Source: Ectocarpus siliculosus
Taxonomy: Eukaryota; Sar; Phaeophyceae; Ectocarpales; Ectocarpaceae
Reading direction: 5' to 3'
Assembly (NCBI GenBank): GCA_000310025.1
Contig: FN648619.1
Coordinates: 44,451 to 108,450 of the forward strand
Length of the DNA stretch: 64,000 bases
Below the pieces are notes generated by a model. The model saw only the letters and a program-made list of their open reading frames with translations, did no database searches and was not told the origin of the DNA. Made by a program: the position numbers and the translations under genes. Positions 21,013-33,318 of the stretch are shown in pieces (position 1 is the first letter of the stretch; the number at the start of each line of letters is the position of its first letter).

Positions 21013-21396
21013 TCAGCGATCGAATGGCGGAAAACCAACAAACCCGCGTATCGTATCTTTCAACTTATGGCTCATATGTTTCTCGTCTGAGACGTCGGCG
21101 CAATATTTGAAGAGTAAATGATCGAACACACCTTCCTTCGTGCCCGCTGCCGCTGCCTGGCCGGGAGTATTTAAAGCATGCAGAGCTGGGCTTTCGCTTG
21201 ATACCGATGAGTTTGCAGGCTGTGCGTCAAGCTGATCTTGACCAGAATATGGGGCCGCACGCGACGAGGAGCATGACGATGCTGACGATGACCATCGAGA
21301 TCGTGTCGAAGGAACATCATTCGTGCGGTTGTTGTAGACGGGGAGCTTTTTGCTGTCCTTTGCTTGAGCCGTGGAGGTGGCCATGTTCTTGTCCAC
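21013..21396 (-). CDS. Ser/Ala-rich ORF shared by both arms, unknown (left copy)
   Basis: This is a minus-strand frame of 127 codons starting MDKNMATSTAQAKDSKKLPV, with DQLDAQPANSSVSSESPALH and PGQAAAAGTKEG further on. The right-arm copy at 50603 begins MDENAATSTAQATDNKKPPV. A CTGTCTCCCAG|GT acceptor stands just before the first Met, so this may be an internal exon. A possible donor follows GTKEG (GGAAG|GTGTG). A second frame is almost equally conserved, which lowers confidence. Confidence 0.35.
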   Translation of the reverse strand: MDKNMATSTAQAKDSKKLPVYNNRTNDVPSTRSRWSSSASSCSSSRAAPYSGQDQLDAQPANSSVSSESPALHALNTPGQAAAAGTKEGVFDHLLFKYCADVSDEKHMSHKLKDTIRGFVGFPPFDR

Positions 21397-21939
21397 CCTA
21401 CCTGGGAGACAGAATCAACCAGGTAGCACAAAAGGTTCTTAGTCTTCTGAATTGGCTTGACGTTTGGGGGGGGGTCAATTAAGCAGGAGCAGAGATCGAT
21501 TCCACTTGGGATTGGGGACGTGCGGCAAAACATTTATTAAGAATGAAGTCGCGAGGACTGCACCATGAAAGCAGGACAGACGGAAGTGGCATGGAATTCC
21601 ACGCCATACCGCCTACAACACCGCTCGCAGAATGTTTCCACTTGACACGACACAACGCGGTTGACCCCTACCAAGACTACGTAGTCCGCCTCAGATCGTT
21701 TGTTAAACCTGAACGACACGGTTCAAGGGACCAAGAGGAGAGGAAGGGGAGGAGACATTCAGCTTGGATACCGGCGCTACACAAGGCATATCACCACATC
21801 AGAACTTGTTGATCAAAGAAATGTAGAACAATATTTGGGACCGGGGGAAACCTTTTAAAAATGGCAGCCCTCAAAGGAGATGAGAATCCCATGCAGTGCG
21901 ATCTCCTACACTATTTGACAAAATTGTGTGGCTTCCCAT

Positions 21940-22880
21940 GGAAGCTTGGTAAAATCTGATTTCCATCCAAGCTCGCCAAGCGACTTCCATCGACGTCGAG
22001 GGAACTTCCGTGGAAGCAAAGATAGAGGAGGTTTAACAGCAGCTTCCATGGCAGAGCTAGTGGAAGTCGACCAACTTCCATGTAGGAAAAAAATATTTCG
22101 ACTTCCATGAAAGCTTTATGGCACATATCCATGGAAGTATTCCACCGGAGTCGAGTTTCCATGGAGATTATCGTGAAGGTCTAATTTCGTGGAATCGTGC
22201 ACGGGAAGCTTCCATAGCAATCCTTCAGTAGGATGCCCGCCTCCATGGACAACATTATCGTGAAGCACTTGGAGGACGTAGTACCGAGCAATTGCTCGTC
22301 TTTGAAACCCAACACACCTGGCCATCTTCCATTTCTTGCAGAACCCTCCGAAAAGAACGGTAAGCCGGCAACTACCTCCGTACCATATGGTTGACTACCG
22401 ATCGATAAGTTTAGGCTTCTAAATGCCACCGGATGTTGTATTCTTCGGGGAGCGTACTATCTCGTGTTGTGTGTTAACTTGTTGTACCTCCATGGAAGTC
22501 GTGAGACATCACCGACAAACACTTCCAAGGAAGTTGCTTTCATGGAAGTTTTCAATGTTCCATGGAGGGAGGTTGCGCGCCAGCCCTGACAAACAACTCA
22601 GTGCAAGTTGCGTTGATGGAAGTTGTCGAGCTTCCATGGAAGTTACCTTCCAGGCCTGAAAACCGTTTCCGTGCAACTTGCTTTCATGGAAGCACTGAAT
22701 TACCTTCCAGTTTCGGGGAGGAGTTCGACGGACGAACTTCCATGGAAGTCATGACTTTCATGAAAGCTCTTCACGCGTTCGTGGAAGTTAAACATACAAC
22801 TTCCGGAAGCAGCCGGGTCATACTTCCATGGAAACAAACAAAATTCCATTGAAGTTGGTCCAACTTCCATGGAAGATGGC
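21940..22880. repeat. Cluster of the palindromic motif CTTCCATGGAAG (left arm)
   Basis: Roughly 25 full or near copies of the self-complementary 12-mer CTTCCATGGAAG (often AACTTCCATGGAAGTT) are scattered at irregular spacings over 0.95 kb. Sequence between them is mostly unique. There is no open frame with any content. The same motif fills the mirror positions in the right arm at 41,870-41,990 and 49,340-50,065. Confidence 0.85.
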
Positions 22881-22919
22881 GCAGGAATCCGACACACGGC
22901 TTTCACATCGAATCCCATG

Positions 22920-24040
22920 GTCTGACGTCACTGGGGTGTTGATCATCCATAACAATCATATCATGTTGTCAACGTGAAATCGGTTAGAAGCCATGGATTT
23001 TCAGTAGGTTCTAGAACGCATTCTTGTGCCAAACACATACATATGCGATATGATACTTCAACGGCAATGCGACGGTAAATTGACCCCGTGAAAGGCCAAT
23101 GATTCGCCGTCCTTCTGCCACGGGAAAGCACCACGGTCAGGGGGGGGAGAAGAAACACACTTACGTGTTCAGCGGGCGGAGGCGGTACCACCACGAGATG
23201 TTGTGTGTGTTATGCGCAGAACAATCTCGCAGTACTGTCGATGTTACTGAAGGAAACGTCTTCATTCGTTGGCCAGATTTACGATCTGCTATGCCCCTAA
23301 AAACCAAACGGCCTATTCAGCGGTAGGATCGGTTTGTTGCAGCTTTCAGATAGTGGTTGTCGGGCGCGCGCGTTACATACAGCTCTAGGTATGTATGCAT
23401 ATCAGATGACCGTGAAAACGTTGTGTTAGGACGGGCTGCGCGACAAACGGGTAGGGGTGAACGCGGCCATCGCGCACTACTGCACATCAACGAAGACGAC
23501 GAGAACAGCGATAAAAAAAATCCGTACTGTTCTGCAGCATGCGTTCCTCGCCGTCATGATGTGCAGCGCAGTGTATCTTACTCAGCCAGTCGATGAAGTG
23601 GTGACACCTAACAGACAGCAGAGCACACGACGAGAGGCAGCTTCACCCCACAAGATAACACAGCAACGCCGACGAGCGCGTGTGTGCCGTGTGCGCCGAG
23701 AAATAAACTTTTGAAGCATTGAGAGCATTCTGTCTTGGGTCCGCACTACTGTACACTGCATGGGTGTCGCCGACTGCTGTAGTCGAGTGCTTCAACATGT
23801 TCGCCACCTTTGCATCAGTCAGTGGGCGGCGAACCCTGCCACAGCAGTGACTTCAGATCAGGTGACAGCAGACAGCACTACAGAGTATATAACAATGCAT
23901 GCACGATCGCTGACACAATGCAGCTGCTGTATCTACGTACACGCTGGACACGATGGAGCTAACCACAGCTGTTACTGTAGCTCCTTCGCGTCCTTTCGGG
24001 GTAGCTCAGCTGTTCGCATATGTGAGAGGAAATTTGCTTG
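22920..24040. other. Left-arm DNA, no secure gene
   Basis: Blocks near 23,120-23,200 and 23,600-23,880 match the right arm (41,530-41,610 and 40,860-41,140) but no common open frame survives. Nothing else is supported. Confidence 0.4.
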
Positions 24041-24046
24041 GTAGCG

Positions 24047-24453
24047 TTATGAGGACGTGCGCTGAGAGCTACCGGCGCTAGGACTACACTTTGAGCTGGC
24101 CTTGTGTACAGCAGTTTGAAAAGGACCGTGACGAAGGCAGATGGTTGTTGATCTTGGCCTGTCTCGGGGGTAAGACGTGAGTTGCTCGAGAGATAGAGAA
24201 GCCGCCGCATTCATCCCACTTCTGACCCCATAGGGGCCCGGCTTCAATTGGAGCGCATGGTCTTCTTCCCTGCTCCAGGCCTGTTAGTCGAACACTGCTG
24301 CTTTTCTTGTGAGTGCTCAATAGCCGCGCGGTCTTTGGCAGGCATGGGGCACCCGCACACCGCAAGACAGTGCTCTGAGGTTTTTCCAACACGTGCGGTA
24401 CTTGCTGCACCGTGTAGTCTATGCAGTGAACCTGATTTCCCGGCTTTCAACAC
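24047..24453 (-). pseudogene. Left-arm counterpart of the ORF at 40333-40821
   Basis: The minus strand matches the right-arm ORF over GAYGVRSG, SLSLE and LTGLEQ-type segments, but here the reading frame is broken into overlapping pieces. It may be an exon-intron region of a host gene or a decayed copy. The function is unknown. Confidence 0.3.
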
Positions 24454-24699
24454 ATCGCATGTATCTCCTTATTGGCGCTTCGCACACCGTCGTATGTCAA
24501 ACCAGCTACAATACGTACAGTGGTGTACCAGGTACCAGTGTCTACATTGTCTACATGCTGTAAGTTTAAGCTTGACTGTGGTACTGCTGCAGTAGCAACC
24601 TTCTATAGCAGCGCACCAAACGGTAACTTCACCAATCCGACAGACCGTCCCGGAAAGTCTAGTCAGCCAAGGCAACTATGTTGAACAACTATCTCGTTC

Positions 24700-26860
24700 C
24701 CAGCTCCTTCATCTATGGCCTGGCCTCGTAGAGGGAGGTCCTGTGTGGGCGAGTTGTTGCCCAACTTCTCGCTCGCTCTTTCTGTGTCTCAAATTTGTGT
24801 CCCTCATCTTGACTACAGTACTGGTTGACGAACAGCCAACCAGGTGCTCTACACGCCAATGATCTTCACAATCCAGCATCAAACACTCTCGTGGTCTGGA
24901 CTTTCTCATTACCTGGAATATGAGCAGCGTTGACGAGCTGCTGTAGCTCCCTTTCGTGTGTGTGATGTGGGTGCTGGTGGGGGTGCCGCGACGTGGGGCC
25001 TCCAAACCGTGCCCCCCCCCCCCAAAAAAGTGAAAGAGGGCACCGGCAACTCTCCATTGTTCAGGAGAGAGAGGGCGATAGAAAGACAGAGAAAGAGAGA
25101 TTGGAGCACGCCCTTTGTTGTCACACCGGGCACAAGGGAGACGCACAATATTTGAGCCCGTATGAACGACTTGAGAAGTCGTCGCGTCATATGCGAAATA
25201 TTTGGCGCTTGGTGGCTCCGGCGAATGCTTTGGTGGCCACACCGAACAGGGAGGGTTGAAGCTTCGAAATCCACGCTTGGTCCCGGGGGAACGGAAAGGC
25301 GGTCCACCTTTCCGTCTTGGGTGGCGCCATGGGGCAAGATTGGCCCCACAGGTTCATCTTCAGGAGATGGCGTCAGGATGCAATCGTGCTGCCTTCCAAC
25401 AGGCAACAGGATGCAATCGTGTCTGCAGTCTGGACCATATATTCGTGCAGAACCTACTTCTTTTGTAGTGTTGTTACGGACTTCCGGGCTTGCACTGTCA
25501 CGTCGTTGACGGGCCAACAAGGGCTACACACAGGTCAAGAGTGTCCTGACATATTTGGTTTCCCCGACGGCGTGTCCCACAGCACGCCTACCGCGCGCTG
25601 TTGACCAAACCTTTCGGGACTCTATTTATTGAAAGCTGGAGAACGGTCGGGCGGTATGCTCTACGATGTACCTTCCTCGCGGTCTTGTGGTCTTGTCTGG
25701 GAAACTTCAGCACTTGTCATACAAGTTGAACAGAAGGCAGCGATGTCTCTGGTGTGTTTAGGGCTTTCAAAAGTGTATTGCGCCAAAGTGCGGCTATTTG
25801 TTGTACAGATGCCCCACCTTCAAAAAGCAGCGACAAGTGGGATGCGAGTGCCGGCGTTGAGCGTGGCAGCAGCATCATAACCAGAAATCGATCGGGTTCA
25901 GCCCACGTCACCCCCCACCTGAGGTCATCAGAATGAAAACATCCACATTCCCCAGGTCTGTCTCGCCAGCCCCATCAATGAAACGCGCCCCATATATGTT
26001 CACTCTATACCCTTTCTTCTTTCCCAACGGGCCCAACCGCCCACCTCCGCATACACTCCAACTAATACAAACAAAGGTTGATATAATCACCCCACAACAG
26101 ACATCTGGGGCATAGGAAGTGGGTTGAAAAGGCGGAAAGTGATATCGATAGGATATATTGATTTGGGAAGATATTTTTGAGCCACCTTTGGCAAAGTAGG
26201 AAGGAACGATTGGTCATCGGTAGTCGGTCCTCCGTGGGAACAATGCTCCGTCATCTCGAGGACGCGTGGCGAATGGTCTAACCCCTAAGGCATGTAAAAC
26301 GTAAAGGGCACGCCCCCCCTACAGACATCTCACAAGCTGATGACCTCGTTCCCTTAGCACTTGTCCCACTTGAGAGCACGCGCTCTACTGATGATCGTGC
26401 TTTGCCAACACCTTGACATTGCCATACGGGGTTCACAGATCCTGATCACTGCCCCCCTCTTCGTGAAAACAACAGCCCGTCAACTCGAACATGCCAGGGG
26501 GGATGGCTAATTCTAAAAGTACTTGCGTAGAAATGGAGGGCGCACATAAAAAAGGAGGAATGAATGGGAGCCCCGGGGGAATTACCCTGAATGGTGCTTG
26601 TCCGACTCGGTGCGATACATCTTCATCAACGAAACCCTCCGCACCTATGTACACACTTTATCGATGGCAAAAAAGGATTGTCATTCCAGAATCACCTAGG
26701 GTAATGTACCGGCCCAAACTTCGTTGACTCATTGCATTTTCGGCACTGCATTTTCGGCACTGCATTTCGGGACAACGCATCGGTACAGTCTACTTGTCAA
26801 GGAAACGCGACGGTGCGACTACGCAGACCTCCGTGATTGTCGAGCCCATGAACGCGAAAG
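24700..26860. other. Left-arm DNA, no secure gene
   Basis: The stretch 24,900-25,600 matches 38,880-39,900 of the right arm inverted, including G+C-rich homopolymers and AGAGAGA tracts. No frame is shared. At 26,733-26,775 there are three short tandem copies of GCATTTTCGGCACT. Confidence 0.4.
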
Positions 26861-26872
26861 GATGGCCAAGCA

Positions 26873-29800
26873 TCAGTAACTCGGGTCGTTCCACTCGGAG
26901 TCAGGTGCAAACGAAAATTTCGAGTTGCCGACGAGATTTCCCAATATCCATAGGCCTTCTACGCTCGCGCCGCACGGAAGCCGCAAACGTCCCGAACCGT
27001 TCTTCACGCCCTTCTCAAAGGTGCCGGTGAACTCGTAGCTTTCACGGTATGATTTCAAGAGAGGAACGGCAGCGAGAGCTTTCGGTCGGGCTCGAGGGTG
27101 TTTCGATCTGAAGCTGACAATCCTCAATACCCCCCCAGACAACGGCGGCGGGTGTATTCCCGGAACCATAACATCGCGGAGATTCATTCCAGAGGTAATG
27201 CATTCAACAATGACGATTCTCCGGTGTTGCCTCACCCTGTTTTGGCGGCGAACATAGTTCCTTCGCCGCTCCTCCGGCCCCTTTCGAAGCCGCCGGTGTA
27301 CCGATCACCGTTCTTGTACTGAATCGTCGCATGACCGGTGAGCTGCCCGTTGTCCCACACACCTTTCCACCCCACACAATTCACGGAAGTGTTGTGCGTA
27401 CCGGAATACCAGGAAGGTACCAGGAAGGTAGGACCCGCATCAGAGCAATTTTCACTGCCTGGCCAGTTGAGAACATCCTAGTTTTCGATACCGTCCCTGT
27501 TCAACCAAGTCCATGCCCAAAGACCGAGCACCGCCAACCACAGGTACCACGTGCGATTTTCCGAAGAAGGCCAAGACACTCATCATCGCCACCACTGAAA
27601 TGTTTCACTCTCTCGCGAGGCAGCAATGACAAAAATCTCATGAACGCTACGAAGGCACGTTACACGGAGGTCCCTCGAATACAGACGAGAACGGCCATGC
27701 CACCACCTTCAATCTCGTCGCCTGCCGCGGACTTGAGTTGACCGTTGCCATGCTTTTCTCCTGCGTGGAGAGGGATGTGAAAAATCACCGGACGGTGATG
27801 CTGGTGGTGAAGCATTACGGTATCGTAGTCAATGCGCGACAAGGGATGATGGCCATCGTCGTGTCGCCACCGGCAGCTGCACTCATACCCATATCCTCTA
27901 CTACCTCCAGTATCATTGTCTCGTGTCCTACGCGCGGAATACCCAGTTCCCATGTTGATTCCGGTGCAAACCTTCTCTGAAGAAACCCTCGAACACGTTC
28001 CCGTCCTTGTCACTGAGCTTTCCATGGCCGTGCCTGCGGTCGTTGCTCCAGGCACCGTCATAGGTAGAGTCGGGGCCACTGTGCACGCCGTGACCGTGTC
28101 GAAGATCACACCATAGGTCACCTGTCGAGCATGGGCGGTTCGTCAGCAATACCCCATGCGAATGATAGGATGCCACCATATTCAGACGGTTCACTCAACC
28201 ATTCACTTGATCTCGGGTTCAGTTGGTGGTGTGAGATGCCCTGCTCTACGCAACGTTCTCTGTAGTTGGACGCGAGCCCACCTTGGTACTCTCCACCGTC
28301 ACCGCCATACTCGATCTTCCCTTTCCCGTGCATTTGGTTCCCCACCCAGGAGCCGACATACACGTCGCCGCTATTGGCGAAGTGGTATTCTCCTGTGTAC
28401 CAAACGTGCGCTTGGGGCAGGCAAATATATCAGCTATATATTTCGCATTGACCGCCACGATAGTGGGCGAAGATCGCACCAGTGCTGCATTGTGTTCCCA
28501 AGCGGTAAACGCATACTTTGCGCGGTTGAATGGACCCATGGCAAAACGTTTTGTAGACGGCGCGCAGTTATCTATTTGTTGTCTGCAGTGGGCCGGAAAG
28601 CCGTCCACGTGTGGACAAGGGTCAGATATGTTTCACGCAGTGAACACAGAAAATTTCCATTCTTGCTTCCTCTGTTGGCGTTAGTAGGAGGAAAGCTCAC
28701 CTTGACCGTGAAATGCTCCAGATTTCCACTGCCCGTCGTACCACTCGTTCTCACCACCGGTAGCTGCCACCTTCTCGGGCTCATCCCCTCTGCCGCCGCC
28801 CCCGCCACCGCTGGCAAATGTCTGACGCCCCTTGCCGTTCTTCTCATCGTCCGTCCACTCCCCTTCGTACCTATCTCCGTTCGCACTCACGTAGGTACCC
28901 TGGTGGACATCACCCAGCGGACCGCCGAATCCGATTCGGCGAGCGGCATAGGATCTTCAGGGGAACCGTCTGAAGCTACGGCGGCATGAGGTCTTTGAAA
29001 ACTCACTGCTGCATACGTCAAGTAGCATGCGGGCGGAACCTACCTTGCCGCTCATCATCCCATCTTTCCAATCTCCGTCGTAGCGATCACCGTTACCGAA
29101 GGTCTGTGTCCCGGCACCACACGCTTGTCCATCTTTCCATGAACCCGTGTAGGTATTACCGTTCGTGTAGTGGCATGTTCCTGGAGGCATGCACAACCAC
29201 GTTCACGCGATTCTTGATCGATTCACTTCCTCGGAATATTTCACGAAAGGTATGCAGGACTAGGTCGTCAGCGAGAAAAGCGCGCGTTTGAGCCAAGTGC
29301 TGAGAACGCGTCCCCTGCGAATACCGGGTCCTGACGAATATTCACTAATGAGCGGATTGAGGAGTACCACAATCACCCGCAGCATACGCCAACCTTGAGA
29401 GGGCCGGTATGATTCGTGGTTATGTCGATTCGAAAGCGAACGACTCTAACGTGGCCACGATAGGCCGGCTTTGTGGTGTGCGCCGGTCCGTGATCTCGAA
29501 TACCTCTTTTCGCCGTGTGGGTATGAACGTCAGGGAGACCGATAGCAACGTCGAGTCCAACCGTATTTAATGCATGGCATTATCCCTCAACGATCGATAC
29601 ACCAGATGTGGACCATCTTCATCTCGATCACAACTGAAGATTTGAGTGAAGTAAAAAGCCTTGCTTTTTATGCCCACGGGGACTCCACATGCACCAAATG
29701 TTGTCGAGGTCAGAAATGAAATACTTATCCCATTTGGCAAGAATCATCCCGCCATGACCCATCCTCTGGCCTCAAGGCTTCCATTTTACTTCCATTCGGA

Positions 29801-31440
29801 GGACATTCGATTTCGCCTTGAATGCCAATGGGGTCGAATGACTCTCCCTGAAATGCCGTCGACATTACGGAATGAAGGGCACATCCTCATATCCCGACAT
29901 TCCCACGGCATACCTTGGCCTCGTCTAGCATCTTTATCCCAGGAGCCGCTGTAGGTCGAGCCGTTCGTGAAAGTGAGTGTACCCTTCCAACAAATAAGTC
30001 GGGAGTGAATAACGGGTTGCCTCATTACATCAGGAAGTGGTTGACGGTTTGGCGATCGTGACACGCGTGAGGGACGTGGGCCCAACTGTGACTTTACTGG
30101 GATAGGTAGTTGATCGATGTTGCTAGAAACGTCTCGGCTGGAAATGAGCTTCACGGAAACGGGTCACACAACGTATACTGCCCATTGCTCCAGACACTGG
30201 TGAATGAATCAAATCACATTTGAACAGGATATCCCAGTTTATCGCCCATTCTCAGATGTTGGTCATCCACAGCAATCCAAGACGAATGGGGTGGAAAGAA
30301 GTGAGTAGAAAGTTCCCTTTTCATTGACGTCATTCGCAAGACCTCGATACACCTGCGGTGAATAGAACCAAATGTTTGAACACCGAGAGCCAGCGTGTGC
30401 AACACTTGCTGGCGGCTCCGCGGAGAGAGCGTGATTTGAAGAAATGGCATGGGTCTGTTGTTTATGATTTCATTTCACCCCAGCACATATTGATGGCAGC
30501 ATGCCCAGTCAACGTTCAAGGACTACCTGACTACAGTAGAAGCCGATTGGCCCTCGCGTGGCTGTCTGTAGCCATGTCCGCAGCACGAGTGTCGCGTTTA
30601 ACTCAAAGGGAGACGAGATGATGACCTACGAAGCAAAGATCAGTGTATTTCTACGTCACAGCAGAGACGCACACTCCCGTGAGCGCTGGACATTTCTCCC
30701 ATCTTACCGTGCCATGACGCATGCCATTCTTCCACATTCCTTCATACACCTGATGCGAGATAGGATCCAAGAAGCAAGGCAGCGTAGAGGGATCAGGGAA
30801 GAGAAGAGGAGGGGAAACTTGAACGGGGCGGCGTGGAATAGCACCCCGGTAGGGTGAGAAAATCCGAGGTTTCGGACGATGATTGCAGTACATGCTGTTC
30901 GCTGCAAGTGCGGCCGCGTTGTTCAGGAAAATCATATCTGTGACCAAGCCAGCCCGAACGCACAACGATAACTAAATGAAGTGGATATCCATCGGCGAGC
31001 ACCTACCTTAATCCGGGGATGAAGCACCACGGATCCAAGCAGTGAAGTACATCACGTGGGAAAAATATGCTCAAAATGGCAAAGAGGATGCATCGGCCGC
31101 TCCTACGGCTGAGCCAACAGAGTCTGAGCCCATCGTTTCTTGAAGAGGTAAGTTTTTCCACCAAGGAACATCGATCACGACATTATCCTCTATTGCAGTA
31201 CCGTTCATTCGGTGATAATTAGAGCACATGGTCAGTGGTCTTGCTTGGTTAGCTCGGAGAGACCAGCAACCATTCTCCCCTTGACTGTCCCACTCTAGGA
31301 ATGAAACACCCGTTTCAGTAGTTGACGGCAGATCACTCGCGAAGAGCGGTGAGGAAACTTACCTCGCCGTCGTCGTACTCGGCCCGCCCTTGGCCTTCCA
31401 TGGTGCCGTGGTAGATGGCTCCTTCGTATTTGACGATCAT
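26873..31440 (-). CDS. MORN-repeat protein, ten exons, 377 aa
   Basis: Ten exons assemble on the minus strand with matching phases: 31440-31363, 30749-30708, 29983-29914, 29180-29044, 28899-28701, 28392-28282, 28121-27972, 27760-27707, 27362-27236 and about 27038-26873 (1134 coding bases with the stop). The protein starts MIVKYEGAIYHGTMEGQGRA and carries about ten MORN units, for example VYEGMWKNGMRHGT, STYSGSWDKDARRGQG, GDRYEGEWTDDEKNGKG, VYVGSWVGNQMHGKG and GDRYTGGFERGRRSGEG, ending SEWNDPSY. MORN repeats form elongated beta-hairpin arrays that bind membranes or partner proteins. There is no kinase or SET domain, so a scaffold role is the cautious guess. Exon 7 uses a weak donor (GAAG|GTTTGC), and the exon 9 acceptor differs from the right-arm copy. 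Both boundaries need transcript support. Confidence 0.75.
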
Positions 31441-32388
31441 ATTTGCCTACTGACGGCCTAACGGTGTGTGTCGATATGGTGGTTCACTGAGATCAACGGA
31501 CTGCTGTGCAGGCCGAAAACTGCAGCAAGCGGACGGGCCCTGCAGCCGGCGACCAAGCCCACGATGATTTTCCAACGCCAGGGACAGCTCTTCCTCCTTC
31601 AGCCACAAGGACACTCTATTCGCCCTGGAAGTGGTAGGTGAGAGAGACGACAATGGGTGAGGAACCTATGTAGGCCATGTGGCGTGGCTTGCGGCCGCAT
31701 GGCGTGGCCAATGTGGTTCCCGAGGGGGGGTAACAAGAACCAATAGAAACCGCGGGACCCCGCCTGTCGGCGGAAACCGCCGGAAGAAAGAAAACTCTCT
31801 CCCACTGCCGACCGCTGAATGGAGAGGTCTCTCCCGGTGTAGTCTGTGACCAACAGGTGGGCAGCGAACGCTTCCGTTGGTTTAGTTTGGAGCCTCATGG
31901 TGCACTTCACAGCAGCCGACATGCCCTCTCTGCGAGTATATATTCTTGACAGCAGTGCGCTTGGGGCGCATCCCAGCGCGTAGGTAACTTATCAGGCCAG
32001 GCTGATTCAATCTTCGTAAGCTCAATACCGCCGTGAATCTTGGCAAAGTTTATGAGCCCCTTCTCCAATAACGAGTGGATTCAAAGCTACTTCAACCTTC
32101 ATGTCCCTTCAAGCACTCGTCGCATGTCGCGACGATGTATTTCCACCGGATTCCGCCGGTGGTTCACCCGATATGATGACAACATCCGCCCAGACACCGC
32201 AACAAGAAGCAGGCCCACGCCGCTTCCGATCGCCGGACTGGGTTGAACTGCATAACGAAGGTCTCAACTGAATTCTTCGTTTGTAGTGCCATCGTTGGCA
32301 GTATTTTGCCCCCGAGCCTCGCCTCTTATGCGCGGAGAGCAGGGGGTGCCGCCGTTTCATTATTTTTTTTTTCACCCCTCTCCGGACC
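31441..32388. other. Inner end of the left arm and palindrome spacer
   Basis: The stretch 31,441-31,760 still matches the right arm (33,000-33,320) and includes the 5' flank of the MORN gene. From 31,760 to 32,388 the sequence has no partner in the right arm. It includes the dispersed fragment (32,195-32,335) also found at 14,471-14,635. No gene is seen. Confidence 0.5.
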
Positions 32389-32987
32389 GCCCCCCCGGTG
32401 TTTGCCATCGGGGTTGGGTTTTCGTCGCTTGGCAACGACATTGTAAAACAAGCCGCCCCCCCGGTGTTTGCCACCGGGATTGGATTTTCGTCGCTTCATG
32501 TTGGCAACGACGTTGTAAAACAAGCCAATTCACTTCGTGAGTTCGGCAACCACGTTACCGTTTTTTTTTTTATCTCGGTTTTTTTTTTTTGCGGTAACCA
32601 TAATGGTGGTCGAGTAGATCATGTTGTGCGGGGTCGAGAACCCTCACTCCGCGCAAGGGGGATGATCGCACCACGTTGTGTTAACATGGTAAAGCATCCT
32701 CGAGGCAGTTACACAATGCTTTACCTGTTTCTGGAAGTGAAAGCACCAGAAAATAAATTATGTCATACGCAGCTGTCATCCGTACGCAAGGAAGTAAGCA
32801 CAAGATGCCGAACACCCTTAGCAGGATGCAGCGCACCCTTCATGCGACTCGCCGAATACCTCACGGCGCTTCGCGCTTGGTGATATGAGAGCCTAGTCCG
32901 GTGAGAACCCGGCGTGCTCCGTCCCGGCTTTGTAGGGATGCGAGGTCAATGGTCTAACGACTACGGCGTGCACGACTATGAGTACAC
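32389..32987 (+). mobile_element. Non-autonomous repeat at the palindrome centre
   Basis: This is the same repeat as at 18,195-18,717 but inverted. It is bracketed by direct repeats CCCTCTCCGGACC (near 32,376) and CCCTCCTCCGGACC (near 32,989), read as a target duplication of about 14 bases. The first part holds two tandem copies of a unit of about 65 bases (GGTGTTTGCCATCGGG...AACAAGCC); the left-arm element has one. T-runs near 32,561-32,590 flank a short spacer. Long target duplications suggest copying by a retrotransposition-like mechanism, but no poly-A tail or coding capacity is visible. Confidence 0.6.
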
Positions 32988-33318
32988 CCCCTCCTCCGGA
33001 CCTACAGTGACCATGGTGCCGCAGCGAGCCGCATAGGTTTAACATGGTGCGCGCAGTTCATCTCCCCGTCTTCTCTCTCCCCAGTCACTTTACGGGCGAA
33101 GGGGGGTTTCCTCGTGCCTGAAGTCAAGAACCATATTGCTGACGGCAAAATGAATCGAAGTCTTGGTCGCCGGCTGCAGGGCCCGTACGCTTGCTGCGAC
33201 TTGGCGTGCCCAGCAGTCTCGGTACTGTAGTGCCGTCATACTCGGCCCCCTCTTGGTCTCCATGAAACACCATATCGAAACACATCGAAACACATCGTTG
33301 GTCCGACAGTAGGAAAAT

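Larger units (their letters stand above)
14700..31760. repeat. Left arm of a large imperfect inverted duplication
   Basis: This 17 kb stretch is present as its reverse complement at about 33.0-56.6 kb. Anchors include 31,363-31,440 with 33,319-33,390 (MORN exon 1), 23,120-23,200 with 41,530-41,610, 21,396 with 50,603, 19,361-19,496 with 52,495-52,630, 16,906-17,028 with 54,368-54,490, and 15,020-15,270 with 55,950-56,250. Paired coordinates sum to about 64,700 inside the copia insertion and about 72,000 outside it. Conserved exons look roughly 85-90% identical by eye, with lower similarity and indels between them. This implies an old duplication rather than a recent one or an assembly fold-back. 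Confidence 0.9.

Noticed and set aside
21940-22880. CRISPR-like array
   Set aside because: The repeated unit is a 12-base palindrome with irregular spacing, no constant spacer length and no cas genes, in a eukaryotic context.
28156-28989. Plus-strand frame of 277 codons across the MORN gene
   Set aside because: It runs antisense through three MORN exons and their introns, and the MORN exons explain the conserved sequence.
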